Positions 33,709-45,635 of a stretch of DNA of 64,000 nucleotides are shown here, in pieces. Position 1 is the first letter of the stretch. Every line of letters begins with the position of its first letter. A program made the translations under genes and the position numbers. The notes under the pieces are model-generated. The model ran no database searches and had not been told where the DNA came from. It worked only from the letters and a program-made list of their open reading frames with translations. Location of the stretch: assembly GCA_023053545.1 (NCBI GenBank), contig JAKZAN010000005.1, forward strand, positions 9,052,001 through 9,116,000, read 5' to 3'. This DNA is from Lepidurus packardi. Its lineage: Eukaryota; Arthropoda; Branchiopoda; Notostraca; Triopsidae.

Positions 33709-36359
33709 TACTGTGTCTTTTTCGCCCTAAATTTTGGTAGCCTACAAAAGAATTCAAACCTTATAACAAGAGGAAAAGAAACATTTTCTTTTAAACTATA
33801 ATTCTATGGGTTTTTCTCCCAGCTTATTCGAACATTTTGGGGCTATTAGAATATTTGCTAGTCGCCAAAGGCAGGAGGGAGGGTGGAAAGTTGAAAAATG
33901 TAACACGGTTGGAGAAGAATTCTGTTGCCAAAGTGGCTTTCAAGTTACGTGTCATCTCACTTTCGCTTCCCTTTCCTTCTCTTTTCCCCCCCAGAAATCC
34001 AGAAGAACTGGGAGATTCTTTTGTTTAGTTTGAGTAAAGGGGGTGGTTCTTTATGAAATTGTCAGTGAGTCCTGCAAATCTAACCTGTGATTTACCTGTT
34101 TTTTTCTTAATTCGAAACATCAAAACAAAGGGACATGCCAGGTGCAAAATTTTCCCTTGGCTCCTCCCCCTTTTGCTTTATTTCTCTTTCGAGAAGTTAT
34201 GAAAATACGCTGGGAACTCTCCTTTGTAAGTGCATGTAAAAAATTGAGTGTTATCGAAGGGAAAGAACGGTTGTTTTTGTTTGTTTTTTAAAAAAAGAAA
34301 GGGCGGAGTTTGGGTTCCCCAGGTGCTAAACGACCTTGCACACTTTTTTATGTTAGTGTGAATTTTTCGAAGAGCTGGAAACCGGCAAGTACGAATGGAA
34401 ATAGACCAAGATAAAACTTACACACTTTCTTCCTATTGTTGGTATATTTACAAACTTTTTTCGCAAGTAATGAATTATCGATTTTTTAGGAGAGACCCTT
34501 AATTCTTCGCCTAGTTTTGTTTGCTTGTGTCTGTCTTGTGTCTACGGCCAATATTTTACTACGATCAAGATTCTAGTTATTGGGTTGGGCAGTTTTATCG
34601 CTGATGGAAGAACTTGTGCCAAATCCGAAAATGCCTTGATCTCTTGGTAATTTGTATATCTGCCATGTGTTTATATGAATTTCGGACCTAATCTATTTAC
34701 CGTAAGTGTTTAACATTCGTGGCTTTCTGATTTGGGCATACAGAAAGAGGAGAAGACTATTAAATGACTCTAAAAAAGATTCCTTGCTTCTTTCACGTAC
34801 CAGTGGATCTGGTGGTTGTATGTATTACGCTTCAGTTATTAAGACTTCGAACAGTATCTGTTCTACTTTAAGGAAACATTGACACAATGGAAGGGTCCCG
34901 ATGTTCAACATAACAGCTATTGAGTTCAACTTTATGAGTCATTGTAATGGAGAATTTAGTAGAATTGTAACGCTTGTTTTCCCAACTTTTGCTTCCCATG
35001 AGGTTTGTCCCTCCCAAAAATCGCGAGGCCGCTCAGTTTTCCAATTCTGTTGGAGTTTTTGTTCTGTGACTTTCTTTAGTTCCGAAAATTAAGTTCTAAA
35101 ATTGTGCAAATGAGATGATTTTGCTTCCACACTAAATTCCTTGTTTGTTTATTTCTTCTACCCAAAACGTTCCCGTAAATCTGTTTTCCAAAAGTGTCAT
35201 TTTTGTTGTAAGATTTGTAATTTCTTTAAGTAAAGGCGGAAATTTGGGAAATTTTTGCGAGATTTAAAAAAAATCCGATAAAAAGGGGTGTGGTCTTTAG
35301 AAAAAGACGATTCTAATTGGTGGATTGGACCAAAAAGTGGGCGTGGTCTTTTTTCAATCTGGAAAAGCGTTTTCTGAGCTTTTCTCCATAAGGATCCCTG
35401 CACGATCAAGGGGGTCCCCTGCAAAATTTTTGAAAAATCGGAAACCTCGCCTCCTGTTCCCATTCCCAGCTTCCCTGCTCGGTTTCCTATCCCCGATATT
35501 CGAGCTTGTGATGCCGAAGCTTCACAGTATCGAATATGGGTATAGGAACCCAGATTCCTGAAGGCATAAGGTACAGAGAAAGGAAGCCGTTTAATATTTT
35601 TTTTTACGAAATAAATTGCCTCGACCGGGTTTCGAGCCGAGGACCTTTCGCTCCCCATGTCTGTGTGTTATCCATTCGGTCACACGCTTATATTAACATA
35701 AGTTGAGACTTCTATAAAGGCTAACGAGGCTGGTACATGTACTCTGTACACTGTACTGTACGTGGGTACCATCCATCTTTGTTCAATTTATACAAATATG
35801 ACGCTTCGCCTATAGCCATTCCTTGTATTCTCTAAAACAATGGCAGCATTTCGGGGTGCAATTGAACGCCCTGTCATCGAAATGTTGCGTTCGATAAAAC
35901 GAAATCCAGATAAATTGACAAGATGTCCGTCCGGGAGAGCTGGGTTTGCACCCCCTAGCCTAAATCTGAAATGCCGCCACTGCTCTAGAAGCTCGCATTA
36001 CTATATTTTGTTCCTTTGTATGTATTTTAAAACGTAATAAAAAATCCTTACCCAGTTCACAAATCAAAGTCATTCAAAATGATTACAAGGCCATGTGTTT
36101 GCTAAGAAGTTATTTATATTCCGTCGGTTAGGAACAATATCTTTTGAAGTTTTTTAGAACCATAACTTAAAATAAATCCACCTAAGACAATAACTTCAGA
36201 CAATAAGTTTTTTTTCTCTTTGCTAAACCTCTTTTATTACATTTTTGCCAGACTGTGAAGACAGAAAGCGTAGTAGGTTTTACAAAAGAAACTTAACTTT
36301 GCACTTAATTATTTCTTTACGCACAATTTCTTATGATAATTCTTAATTCTTCTTTCTTT
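33709..36359. other. convergent interval between LKB1 and DPH2
   Basis: Holds the 3' UTRs of two genes facing each other. A poly(A) signal for DPH2 (AATAAA on the minus strand) lies at 36233-36238, 122 nt past its stop. No canonical signal was seen close to the LKB1 stop. A 153-codon minus-strand frame at 35197-35658 overlaps the tRNA-like sequence and shows no protein motif. No other gene is supported. Confidence 0.45.
35622..35694 (-). pseudogene. tRNA-like sequence (tRNA pseudogene or SINE head)
   Basis: On the minus strand GTGTGACCGAATGGATAACA resembles a tRNA D arm and A box, flanked by GTGTG and CACAC that can pair. About 40 bases later GGCTCGAAACC resembles the B box. The 3' part (CCCGGTCGAGGC) would need a 5' partner GCCTCGA, which is absent, so a functional acceptor stem is unlikely. 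A decayed tRNA or the head of a tRNA-derived SINE is the best reading. Confidence 0.4.
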
Positions 36360-37940
36360 TTAAGATTCTTGGCCATCAGGCCTTCCACGTTCGCCACATA
36401 CTTCATGATCGTACCCAGCTGCGATTCCTCGAGTACCTGGAACAGGGGCCGATACCGGGGTTAAACCTAAGTGGGGTTCCAATCCTTGCCATGTCCGTTG
36501 GCTTAAAAATTCGCCTCCTCCGCCGATATGCAAATTAGCTAACGCCGTTGACGTGCTACGGGGTAGCACTGCATTAGAACCTGTGGTTGCTGCTGTGTCT
36601 GTAGCTTCCTCTCCTTCGGCCACGCCCATATGGCGTACCCGCCCGGAAATGAGGGAAACATCAATTTCGTGAGTCGAAGTCGAAAACTCGACATGGCGAG
36701 CCGCCCCGGGCAATAACTGTCGAAAATCCGTGGTAAAATCACCTGTCCAGGTCCGGTCGCTATTTAGTGCCACTTCCAACTCAAAGGGCGTGATAACGGG
36801 CCGGTAGAAATCCCTCGAGTCCAGTAAAGAGTTCTCAGGACAAGCAATGAGCACGTAGACATCTACTTCCGGGAAGTTTGCCAACTTGGCAGGATTCAGC
36901 TTCCCCACTGCAAATGTATAGCATTTCTTCCCCGCGTTCTTAATGAGCGTTTTGAGTCTATCCATGATTTGCAGGTAGTTAGCCACGCCCAGCGTCCCAA
37001 CCAAAATCCCGATTATATTCGCGTCTTTGGTCTTCTCCATTAAATAAAACCGCTTCATGAGTGCCTTGTTAACGTTGAAAGTCTCCTGGCGGCAAACTTG
37101 CAACTTGGGACAGTAAGTAACAAAGGGACAGTGATTCAGAGTCATCATTAAGTTGGTCAACATGGAACCTTCTTCACCAACGTAGAAAACCGTGTACTGG
37201 TCCAGCTTCGTGTCGGGTAGGAGTGCGAAAATCCGCCCAGAAATCGACTCTACGGTGACGTCATGATGAGGAGGAATGTTGAGCGACGAAATGACCAGAT
37301 GGGGATAATCTTTGTTTATACTTTGGACCCAGTCCTTTATGGCGTAATTATAGTGGACGTCAAAGAAGATTAAAATGTGGGAGTCTCGGTCGGGGAATTG
37401 CTGCCTGAAATGCAGGGTGGCTTCATCAGGGTGAAAGGGTAAAGTCGTAAAAATGTATAGGACTGGGAGTCGCTGGTTTTGACTTAAGCAAGCGGGGCCA
37501 AAATGAATCACAGCTTGGGCGGCCACGTGTTCTGCAGCGATCTCGTCCACGCAGCAACTAAGAAATATGCATAACTATTAGTTAAATATTTGAAGGGGCT
37601 GTTCAATCTTACCTTCCGTAGGAAGTATCGCCTAAAATGTAGCATTCTGCTGGGACAGATTTTTCAAGAGAACGAGCTACATCGGGTGCATCCACTAGCA
37701 AATCATCAGGGAATTGAAGAGCTACCTGAGAAAGCAATGTTTAATTATAAGGTTTAATAGAGATTCATACGAGAGGTTTCTATTCACTTTTTGGAAACCG
37801 TTTTCGTTAATCCACATCGAACAACGGCTAAGTTCGTAGACTTCTTCCAGCGTTTCATCGGAGGCTAGATTTTTGTTTAATTCTAGTGACAGTTTTCGTA
37901 GTATTACGTCTTTGCCATCTGAGCTAAACGCTGCAGCCAT
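36360..37940 (-). CDS. Dph2: DPH2, diphthamide biosynthesis subunit
   Basis: Partner of DPH1 in the radical-SAM-type enzyme that makes the first step of diphthamide on elongation factor 2. Three exons on the minus strand: 37788-37940, 37613-37725, 36360-37557, joined in frame to 487 residues (human 489). Diagnostic stretches are VALQFPDDLL, LGDTSYGSCCVDEIAAEHV across the second junction, IHFGPACLS, and near the C-terminus RTWQGLEPHLGLTPV followed by GTRGIAAGY. These motifs favour DPH2 over DPH1. The start ATG is at 37940 with MAAAFSSDG. The last exon, 1.2 kb long, is intronless. Poly(A) signal at 36233-36238. Confidence 0.94.
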
Positions 37941-38673
37941 AATTTATTCAAATAAAGAGGTTTAGTTATTGCCGCAACGTGCATTTGTTTGCCAACGCGT
38001 TAAAACTGTCAACAACCAAAAGCAACCCTTTTGCAAAGCGCAAGACCCTTCTCTCGTGACTAGAATGGATATCCACGCCATCTATTCCATCTCTGTTGCG
38101 ATTTCCACACCATCCATTGCAACTTCATACAAGAAAACTGAATTTCCTAAAAATGCGAAAGTAAAAGATACGATGATATGAGCATACATTCTACATAAAC
38201 TCACATACATATTTACGTTAATAAAGGTATTCACCATACAGCCATTAATTTCCGACACTTTTAGTAATCAAAAGTAAAGCATTTATAAGCTTCGTTTTAA
38301 TACATTATTGCTAACTTGTAAGAAGTTCTCTACGAGATATGCTTAGAAAAGTTTACAGTAAACACACCTTTTGCACGATAACTTCTAAGGAAGCCAGCCT
38401 TCTTTATTTATTATTAGGATCGACTCCAATTTCGTTTTCATCGTAGGGGGCGTAACACGAGGAAAGGAAAAGGTGTGGGAACAAACAGCGAAAATAATAT
38501 TCCTGTACATAAGAAAAACCCATCCTTCCATTTTTGTTCCGCGATTATTGTTCACCTTAACTTAAGTTAATGACAAAAAAAACTTCAAGGAATAAGAACC
38601 AAAATCGGTTGTCTTTTCATGCACCCGTCCAACTTACCAATATTATAGTTATGAAAAAAAAAGTTACAGAAAT
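37941..38673. other. interval between DPH2 and ZC3H4 (both minus)
   Basis: Contains the DPH2 promoter side and the ZC3H4 3' UTR. An AATAAA on the minus strand at 38403-38408 lies about 270 nt after the ZC3H4 stop. No coding feature is supported. Confidence 0.5.
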
Positions 38674-41600
38674 TCAACTGAAAGGTGAAGCAGTAGGGTC
38701 CTTTTCACGGAAGACTGATTTAAGGGGCGGAGTCCTGGATCGCTCTTCCCCCGAGTTATTTGTTTCGTTCGAAACCCTTCGAATTTGCCTCGGATCTCTC
38801 CGATTAATCCCTCCGCCCATGGCCCCACCCGCCGAATATTCCTCTTGGCGTGGAGCATAACTGGGTGCGTTGGATTCCGCCCAATGATGCTGAGGTCCTT
38901 CCCCTCCAACTACAGGCATGCCTGGAGGGGCGGGACCTAACAATCCTGGTTTTCCTCTTGGATCTCGGGCAGAAGGGGGTGGGGCATAAACCGGGTTGAC
39001 GACTGGAGGCGTGGGCAAAAGTGATGCACGATCAGTGGGCATACGCCGCACGTCACGCATGCGAGGATCCCTTCGGTTATGTACGGAAGACTGGTCAGGG
39101 GAACCGATTTCGTGTCCGTACCCGTATCCGCCGCCCGAAGCGATCCTCGAAGGCGGATCCGGACTCGCCGGCCCTGACGGTAACTCTTGGATCGCCGGGA
39201 GTGTACGGTCGTTGGGAGAATGACCATGTTTACTGCGGTTCAACCGAGGATCGTTGAGTGCTTGTGGATCAGACGGATTAAACCGAATATTGGCATAGTT
39301 GGGCCAGGATGTTTGCATCTCAATCACATGGTAATCAATGGGTGCGTGCGCATGGATGGAAGCTTCGATTTCTTTAGCTGGAGGGAGTAAGGGGGGTGGT
39401 TTAAAGGAGTGAAGTAAATCACCCGACAGGCGCCGGAGGTCAACGTCAGAGCCGATGTCATCCAAGTTACCTAACGGCCGAGATAAAGCGGCTCGTAGGT
39501 CGACGTCGTTTGAATTCCCAGGAGTCGGAGCGCTGGGGGGAATGGGAGCAGGACATAAGCGAAGATCAATGTCTTGTGGCTGCTGATCTACTCCCCGGAA
39601 GGCAGCGGCAGCAGCAGATGTAGTACGCACACGCAGATCGACGTCGCCTGCACGCATCCTGGGATCCCGACTTAGCCGAGGATCTCTGTAAGCCTGACCA
39701 GCACTGAACAAAAACAAACATATTCATCAATCTAGATCAACAATCTTCAATATATCAAAAAATTCATCAACATAGATATATATATATATATTCCAAACTT
39801 TTTCCTCGACATATTTCTAAAGGCAGAAAAAGTTTTACCTTGTCGAGGAGGACGGTTCAGGGGAAATTTTGCCGGTTTTGGCTACTGCCTTGCTTTTGAT
39901 AACCGACAGCATTTGGGCAAGGTCATCTGGACTAATGTTGGACAAATTAAGGTTGGACAAAGAGCTTAGATTCACGTTTTGCCCCAAACCAGTACTGGGT
40001 ACATTCTCTAGTTTAACTGCGTTGTCCTGTCACAAGAGAAATTGACAACATTAAATTTGTACCAAACTTTGATATACTAGTCAATGTAAACAATGCAAGA
40101 TAAGAAAATAACTTACTGCACTGTTCATCTTCTTAAGAATATCGGTAAGTGATTTTCCTTGAGGTTCTTCATCACTCGAGTACCAGTTTTCATCATGGGC
40201 TGTGTCTTCCTCCATTGAACGTTCATCCTAATGGAAATTATTATAAATTTGAATTTCTTTTACAGTACAATTAGTATTTCAGTAAACTGCTTATTGCCGC
40301 TTATTATAATCACATTTGTCAAGTGAATCCTATTAAGCTGAGATTCTAATAAACGAAAATCGGAAATTCGTACCTAAAAGACTAGATTCACTACACTCAC
40401 TATTGTTTATTTCGTTACGATTTTTCAAAAATTTTGATAGAGATGATTGAAGAATTCCTTACTTAAAGGCCTCTTCCCTTTGTGGCAAATCTTTTAGATT
40501 TAGCTTGTCATAAGTTTCAATGAGCCGCAAATTCTCTTTTACAATTAGATCAACTCTTGTTCAACTTTTCAACTTTTCTTGATCAACTTTTCTTGTTCGT
40601 CGCAATTTGTATATAACCACACGTCTAAAACCCAACTAACACTGTGCCTTTGAAGCATACTCATACGCTTAGGTAGGGTTCTCAAAACGATATCCCTTCT
40701 AATTTTCCCAGCCAATTAAAGGAACTGTCATTCAATTGAATTACCTGCTCATTTAATTGACTGTGAGTTTGGAAGGGATTTTCCCCTAAATTTAATAATA
40801 GACTACAAATGACAAGATTGGTCAAAACGACGTAAAAGCCATGTCATGGGTCAGTATGCGAAGTCCATGTAGTAAGCACTACTATAGTTTCGTTCCTATA
40901 CATGTGAAGATTCTTTCGAAATCTCTAATTTTTGAAATTATAAAACATTTGAAAGTGTGATTCTAATAACCGATTGAAATGTTTCTGAATCATATAATTT
41001 GAATCGGTCGTTTCAGATTTGATTCCGTAAAGCGGCTGTTTTTAATAACCAGTGATCACAATAAGCTGCATCTACTGTATATATAATTCATTCTGAAGTT
41101 AGAAACGGGGTATTTCTTACCTGTTTGATTTTAGGTGCAGCTGCCTGTAATCTATCGTACAAATCAGGCTGTTTAGGTGGCAAGACGGCCGCATATATCG
41201 GCATTCCATTTTCTGTTTCTTCAGACTTTTCCTTCTTCACCTCTTCAACCTTCTTCACTTCTTCAGTTTTCTTCTCTTTCTTAGCCTCCGCCGATACTTC
41301 ATCGCCAGGAATGTCCATTACCAAACCACCATCTAGTCATAACCAATCATGGCAACAATTAGAATCCCGAGAACCATAAATGCCAACAAAATAAACAAAA
41401 TAATAAATAAATAAAATCGATTTTTCCTTTTTACCTGAATGATAGTCAGATCCATTGGTATCCTGCAACTGTCTAAACCAAATCCCCGCCGCTGGGGCCT
41501 TGGTCTCCTTCTCCGCCTCTGGTGATGCAATACTCGGCACATTTTGTGCCAAATTTGGCACCTTTGGACTGTCTCCGCCCCCTTGTGCCGTCATCCCTTG

Positions 41601-43783
41601 CTCCTGATAAAACCTCGGCCTACTACCTCCAGTTCCCGTTTCTTGCTCTCCGTTACTCCCTTCAGCAGTTCCTGTTGCACTCTGCTGTTGCTGCTGAAAC
41701 TGCTGCGCTGCAGCAGCCCATTGTTGCTGTGCCTCAGGGTTTGGAAACCGATAATCCACATCCCTCATGTCAACATCCTTCCCGCCCAGGCCCAACGGAT
41801 CAGCCAATGCAGCAGCAGCAGGAGCTGTTGTACCTTTATTCATTTGCATCTCGAAAATAGATGGAATATGCGGCCGTTTATCTCTCGGGATCAAAACCCC
41901 GTTTACGGTATTGTCAATTGCTTCCACCGCTTCCTCTCGGGTCAAACGCGGGAAATCTCCCAAGATTTCCTTCGGCGCCGACTCCAAGTGCTTGATTAGA
42001 ATCGCGCGCGTGGTATCGGAAAGCGGGTCATGGGAAAACTTGCATTGAGCGGCGCTCGCACTCCGGCATTTGCGACCCGTGTGGAAAAACTTGCAAGGGA
42101 AATCCTTGTGCATGTACAAGCATTTCTCTTTCTTTGCGCAGCATTCCATGAGGTAAAACTTGCACAATTCTAACTTACGGGGAGGGACCGCAGCATGGGA
42201 GAAGGGACAGTCATTATCGCGACTACATTTGCCTTCCAAGTAAAACCCGCAGATCGTATCGCTTTTCCCGCCTTTTTCATTCCGTCGGCGATCAGAACGA
42301 TCGTTCCGATCGCGTCGGTCGGAGCGATCTTTCGCGTCGCGGTCCCGATTTCGGCGGGAACGTTCTTCCCGCGCCGAACCGCGCGTTCGACGGTTTTTTG
42401 ACCGTGGCCCGCGGTCGCCCCTCCGTGGTGGACTCGCGCTCCGTCGAAAATCGCTGTCGTCGGAGTTATACGGACTCTCATTGACACCATAGGGATCTGA
42501 AAACAACCCAATCGATTATAGCACTTTCAAATTAGTAAATGAAACATTGTAGGGAAAATTACTTGGTCCAGGTCCAGGTCCCGGTCCATATCCTTCGTCG
42601 TATGGACCCACATCAGCTGCTTTGGACACGGGAGAATTGCCCCGCACGTACATCATATCTGGATCTTCGTCGTCATCCTCGTCATCGATTCCACCTTCTT
42701 CAAGCTCCTCTTCTTGGCCTGGTGCCGCCCCTCGCCTTCGACGTTTAGGTTCGGCATCCTCCTCAGGTCCATGGCCGCGTTTCCGCTTCTTTCGGCGGCG
42801 TTTATGGCGGTCGTCATCGTCGCCGCGACGGCCACGTTCGCTATGATGACGTGATTTCTTTTCTGATTCCTCCCCGGCATGACTGGGCTTGCCGGTGCCG
42901 TTTTCCGCGGCTGCAGGAGCGACCGAGCTTGGTTCAGGTGGTTTGACTTCTTCCTCGTCGTCCTCAATCTCACCTTCTTCCAAATCTTCGCCTTCTTCTT
43001 TGCCTTCAATTTCCTCACTAAGATAAAGAAACAAGAAAGCAAGTTTCAAATTAATCTTCTCCTTCTTGACAACTTCTCTTTAACTCAAATGTATGTCAAT
43101 AGATCAACGCAAATACTAAGATCAACGCGGCTAGAAGAAATTTCTGAAGATTAATATAGTAATGCAACCTAACTACGAACGATCTAATGGCATTTTCAGC
43201 ATGATGTTACCAACAACATGGGATTCAAAGACCAAAAATGGCGAACACTGAGGAAACTTTTCATTGTTGACGACGTCAACAATGAAAAACTTCAACGAAA
43301 AAAATTGAAAATTAGGTCAACAATAGAAAATTGGCTTAGGATGACATAACTAAACAATTTAAACAATCAAGATAAAAAGGTTAACACTGAAGAACAGTGA
43401 AGTATGTTTAGACTGAAGTACGTTTACCCCCACCAACCCAAAAAAAAAAGTTTTCGAGCTCAAATTCAAAAACCCGCATTTCTCCCAAGTATCTCAAACG
43501 TCCTCGAGATGGCGTTTGAGTTCCTTTCCCTTCCCAAAAGGCAGCCTGGGCGTAGCTTTTCCTTTGTCAGACAAAGGGAGGTTGGATGGCAGAACCGAGT
43601 TGAAACACTCGTTCAAGTTTACAATCTCCTGAAAAAGTCGTGACGTCATCAGCCTAAAATGCTATAGACGTCATAGAAAGTTTTCCACGGACACGAAATG
43701 AAGTCTGGCGTTCTTTTAAGAAACCCCTACAAAATCACTGACCTAGTCGCCATCATTCCCAAATTCTCAGCCAAATGGAGCAT
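38674..43783 (-). CDS. Zc3h4: ZC3H4 / suppressor of sable family, CCCH zinc finger protein
   Basis: Nuclear RNA-binding protein that restrains unproductive transcription (the Restrictor partner of WDR82 in mammals; su(s) in Drosophila). Minus-strand exons: 43743-43783, 42563-43017, 41435-42496, 41121-41332, 40117-40227, 39839-40026, 38674-39703, in frame to 1032 residues. Features in order: acidic EGEDLEEGEIEDDEEE, Arg-rich RD/RS stretches, three CCCH fingers (CGFYLEGKC at about 248, CKFYLMECC, CKFFHTGRKC), EILGDFPRLTREE, Gln-rich segment, NWYSSDEEPQGKSLTDIL, repeated DVDLR and RDPR motifs, and the ending PLKSVFREKDPTASPFS, close to the human end FKGFDPTASPF. The short first exon (MLHLAENLGMMATS) was chosen because its donor phase and frame fit; it is the weakest part. 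The fourth intron, 40228-41120, is almost wholly a transposon. Confidence 0.92.
40263..41077 (-). mobile_element. non-autonomous TA-flanked DNA transposon, copy 1 (pogo/Tc1-like)
   Basis: An 815-bp element in a ZC3H4 intron. It starts CAGTAC and ends CTACTG, with TA on both sides as target duplication. Its right end, read on the minus strand, is CAGTAGATGCAGCTTATTGTG, and its left end holds the imperfect inverse GCTTATTATAATCA. Subterminal GGTTATTAGAATC units repeat. It matches the 49875-50759 element in reverse orientation over most of its length. No transposase frame is present. The TA target and CAGT ends suggest the Tc1/mariner-pogo superfamily; the family name is inferred. Confidence 0.75.
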
Positions 43784-44001
43784 ACGCTTTTGGTTACAAA
43801 CGTTTTTGGTTTCGCCCAAATTTCTCAGATTATGAAGTTTCCCCTTTTCCCAAGCGTCGGAGACTGGTTATAGCACTGCTAAGGTTCGACTGTGGCAATA
43901 AGAGCTGGCGAGTGATTGCAGTTCCGCCGTCTCGTCTCGTATGCGCTTTGGCGTCTCCCAAAACTTTCTGGGATCGACGTAGTCTGTGCTAAGAGCTCCA
44001 C

Positions 44002-44012
44002 AAAATGGCGGC
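44002..44012. promoter_or_regulatory. YY1-type site AAAATGGCGGC
   Basis: Matches the AAnATGGCGGC core bound by YY1/Pho. It lies about 220 bp upstream of the proposed ZC3H4 start codon inside a GC-richer patch. Such sites mark transcription starts of housekeeping genes; the function here is inferred. Confidence 0.4.
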
Positions 44013-45455
44013 CTTGAGCTCCGCAACCACGAAACGGGAGAAAAGGGCGGGGTCTAAACCTCTTTGTGTTACTCTCTTTCACTCAAAGAATTATCTTTCT
44101 ACCCAAGTAAAAGAAGAAACAAAAAGAAGGAACTGAGTTCGAGATTGCAAAGCAAATTTGAATGTGAACGCGGCTTTTCGCAACGCGCAGTTACGAAACA
44201 ACCAAATGGATCAATAACGTTATTCTTAAATCTCGTGGTCTGCCTCCCCCTTTTCTTCCTTTTCATCCACAGTCTCGCTTTTAATCACTACCAATGGGAA
44301 ATGAATCGAGGATCATGCCAACAGAACGTGCAAACAGTCGAGGCAATGGCCTTTTAAATGGCCTTGGGGGTTTTAAGGTTGAAATTTAGGTGGGGAATGG
44401 CTAAAGAAAGACATGGCGGATATGAATGGTATGGCTAAGGGGAAAAAAGGCACAAACGGGCTGGGAAACAAAAGATGTGGAAGGCAGCAAACCTTGGCAA
44501 CATGTTTTCGCCATTTGTGTGAATGTGGGGGGCGTGTCCAAGTCGATGTCCGTCGTTTTTCTCACTTTCCGAAGCCATAATTGCTTCCCTGTACTCAAGA
44601 TTAATGCGAAACTAGTCTCGTTAAAACGGTAGTTAACAAGAGTTCTTGCATCAATTCCGAGGTTTGAGGGAATTTCTAGGGCGTGTGAAGTCTGTAGCGA
44701 AATTTCGCAAGTCCTGTGTTTCTGATGCCACTCAAGACACTTTTCAGTGCTGGTTCGTACTCATCGAGTTACGCTGAAGCTTTTCCGTAGTTCAAAATAG
44801 TCTTGGGCGACTCAACAGCTCTAAACTCTCTCGCTCTCTCGCTCCTTCCTCGATGGCTGGGCTGTGAGGCTCCGCAGGGCTGGGTCGAACACGCTAGAAA
44901 GGCTACAAAACCAACGATTTCCCTGGCCAGACGCTACCGACCCCCCTCTCACCCAGGGGGCATTGGGAGGTAAATAGAAGGGCTTTTGAAACGAAAGAAG
45001 TGACGAGAGGCAAACCGGATCGTAATACTGCTCCCTGGCGGCTATTGTTAGAGCTTAATGGGCTAAAATAAATAAAAACCAAACTTAGTTAAGGTCAAAA
45101 ATAATACTAAAAATTAACGCTTTAAAATTGCTTCGTTTCGAGGTGAAATCTAGTGAGTAGAGGACAACATTGTCGGCTGGGAGTGAAAAAGTATTCGAAG
45201 GCCACTAGCAGCGTTCGGGTTTGGTAGGAATGCGGGTTTGAGGGCTCTTTCGAGGCTTGGGGGGTAAATTATCTTATTTCCTGCCATACCTGCTGGCTGA
45301 TAATAGGTTTCAGCTGCGTAGTAAGCCTGAAAGGGCTTTTTGTGTTGCTGTATGGAGCGAGGAAATTTGGAAGATGACTAGAAATGGGTTTTTGGCAATG
45401 AAACAACTATTGTTCCTCAAATTACTTAATAATACTTAAACTCAGTATGCAAATC

Positions 45456-45635
45456 ATGTTTATATGAAGTAGATATGTGCTCCATTAATCCCAGCTAAGC
45501 TATGGGAATTTTTTTTTTAGGGGGAGCTTGGCTTCTTGGAAATAATGTTTATATGAAGTAGATATGTGCTCCATTAATCCCAGCTAAGCTATGGGAATTT
45601 TTTTTTAGGGGAAGCTTGGCTTCTTGGAAATAATG
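45456..45635 (+). repeat. 89-bp tandem duplication
   Basis: Two near-identical copies, starting at 45456 and 45545, of a unit that begins ATGTTTATATGAAG, holds TCCCAGCTAAGCTATGGGAA, a T run and TTAGGGG, and ends GGAAATA. Differences are limited to the T-run length and about one base, so the duplication is recent. It sits in the ZC3H4/SPT5 interval. Confidence 0.9.

Noticed and set aside
35197-35658. 153-codon minus-strand frame
   Set aside because: No motif; it overlaps the tRNA-like sequence and a likely 3' UTR region.
44064-44357. 97-codon frame considered as an SPT5 5' exon
   Set aside because: No SPT5 homology, and SPT5 has a good start at 46300 after an acceptor.
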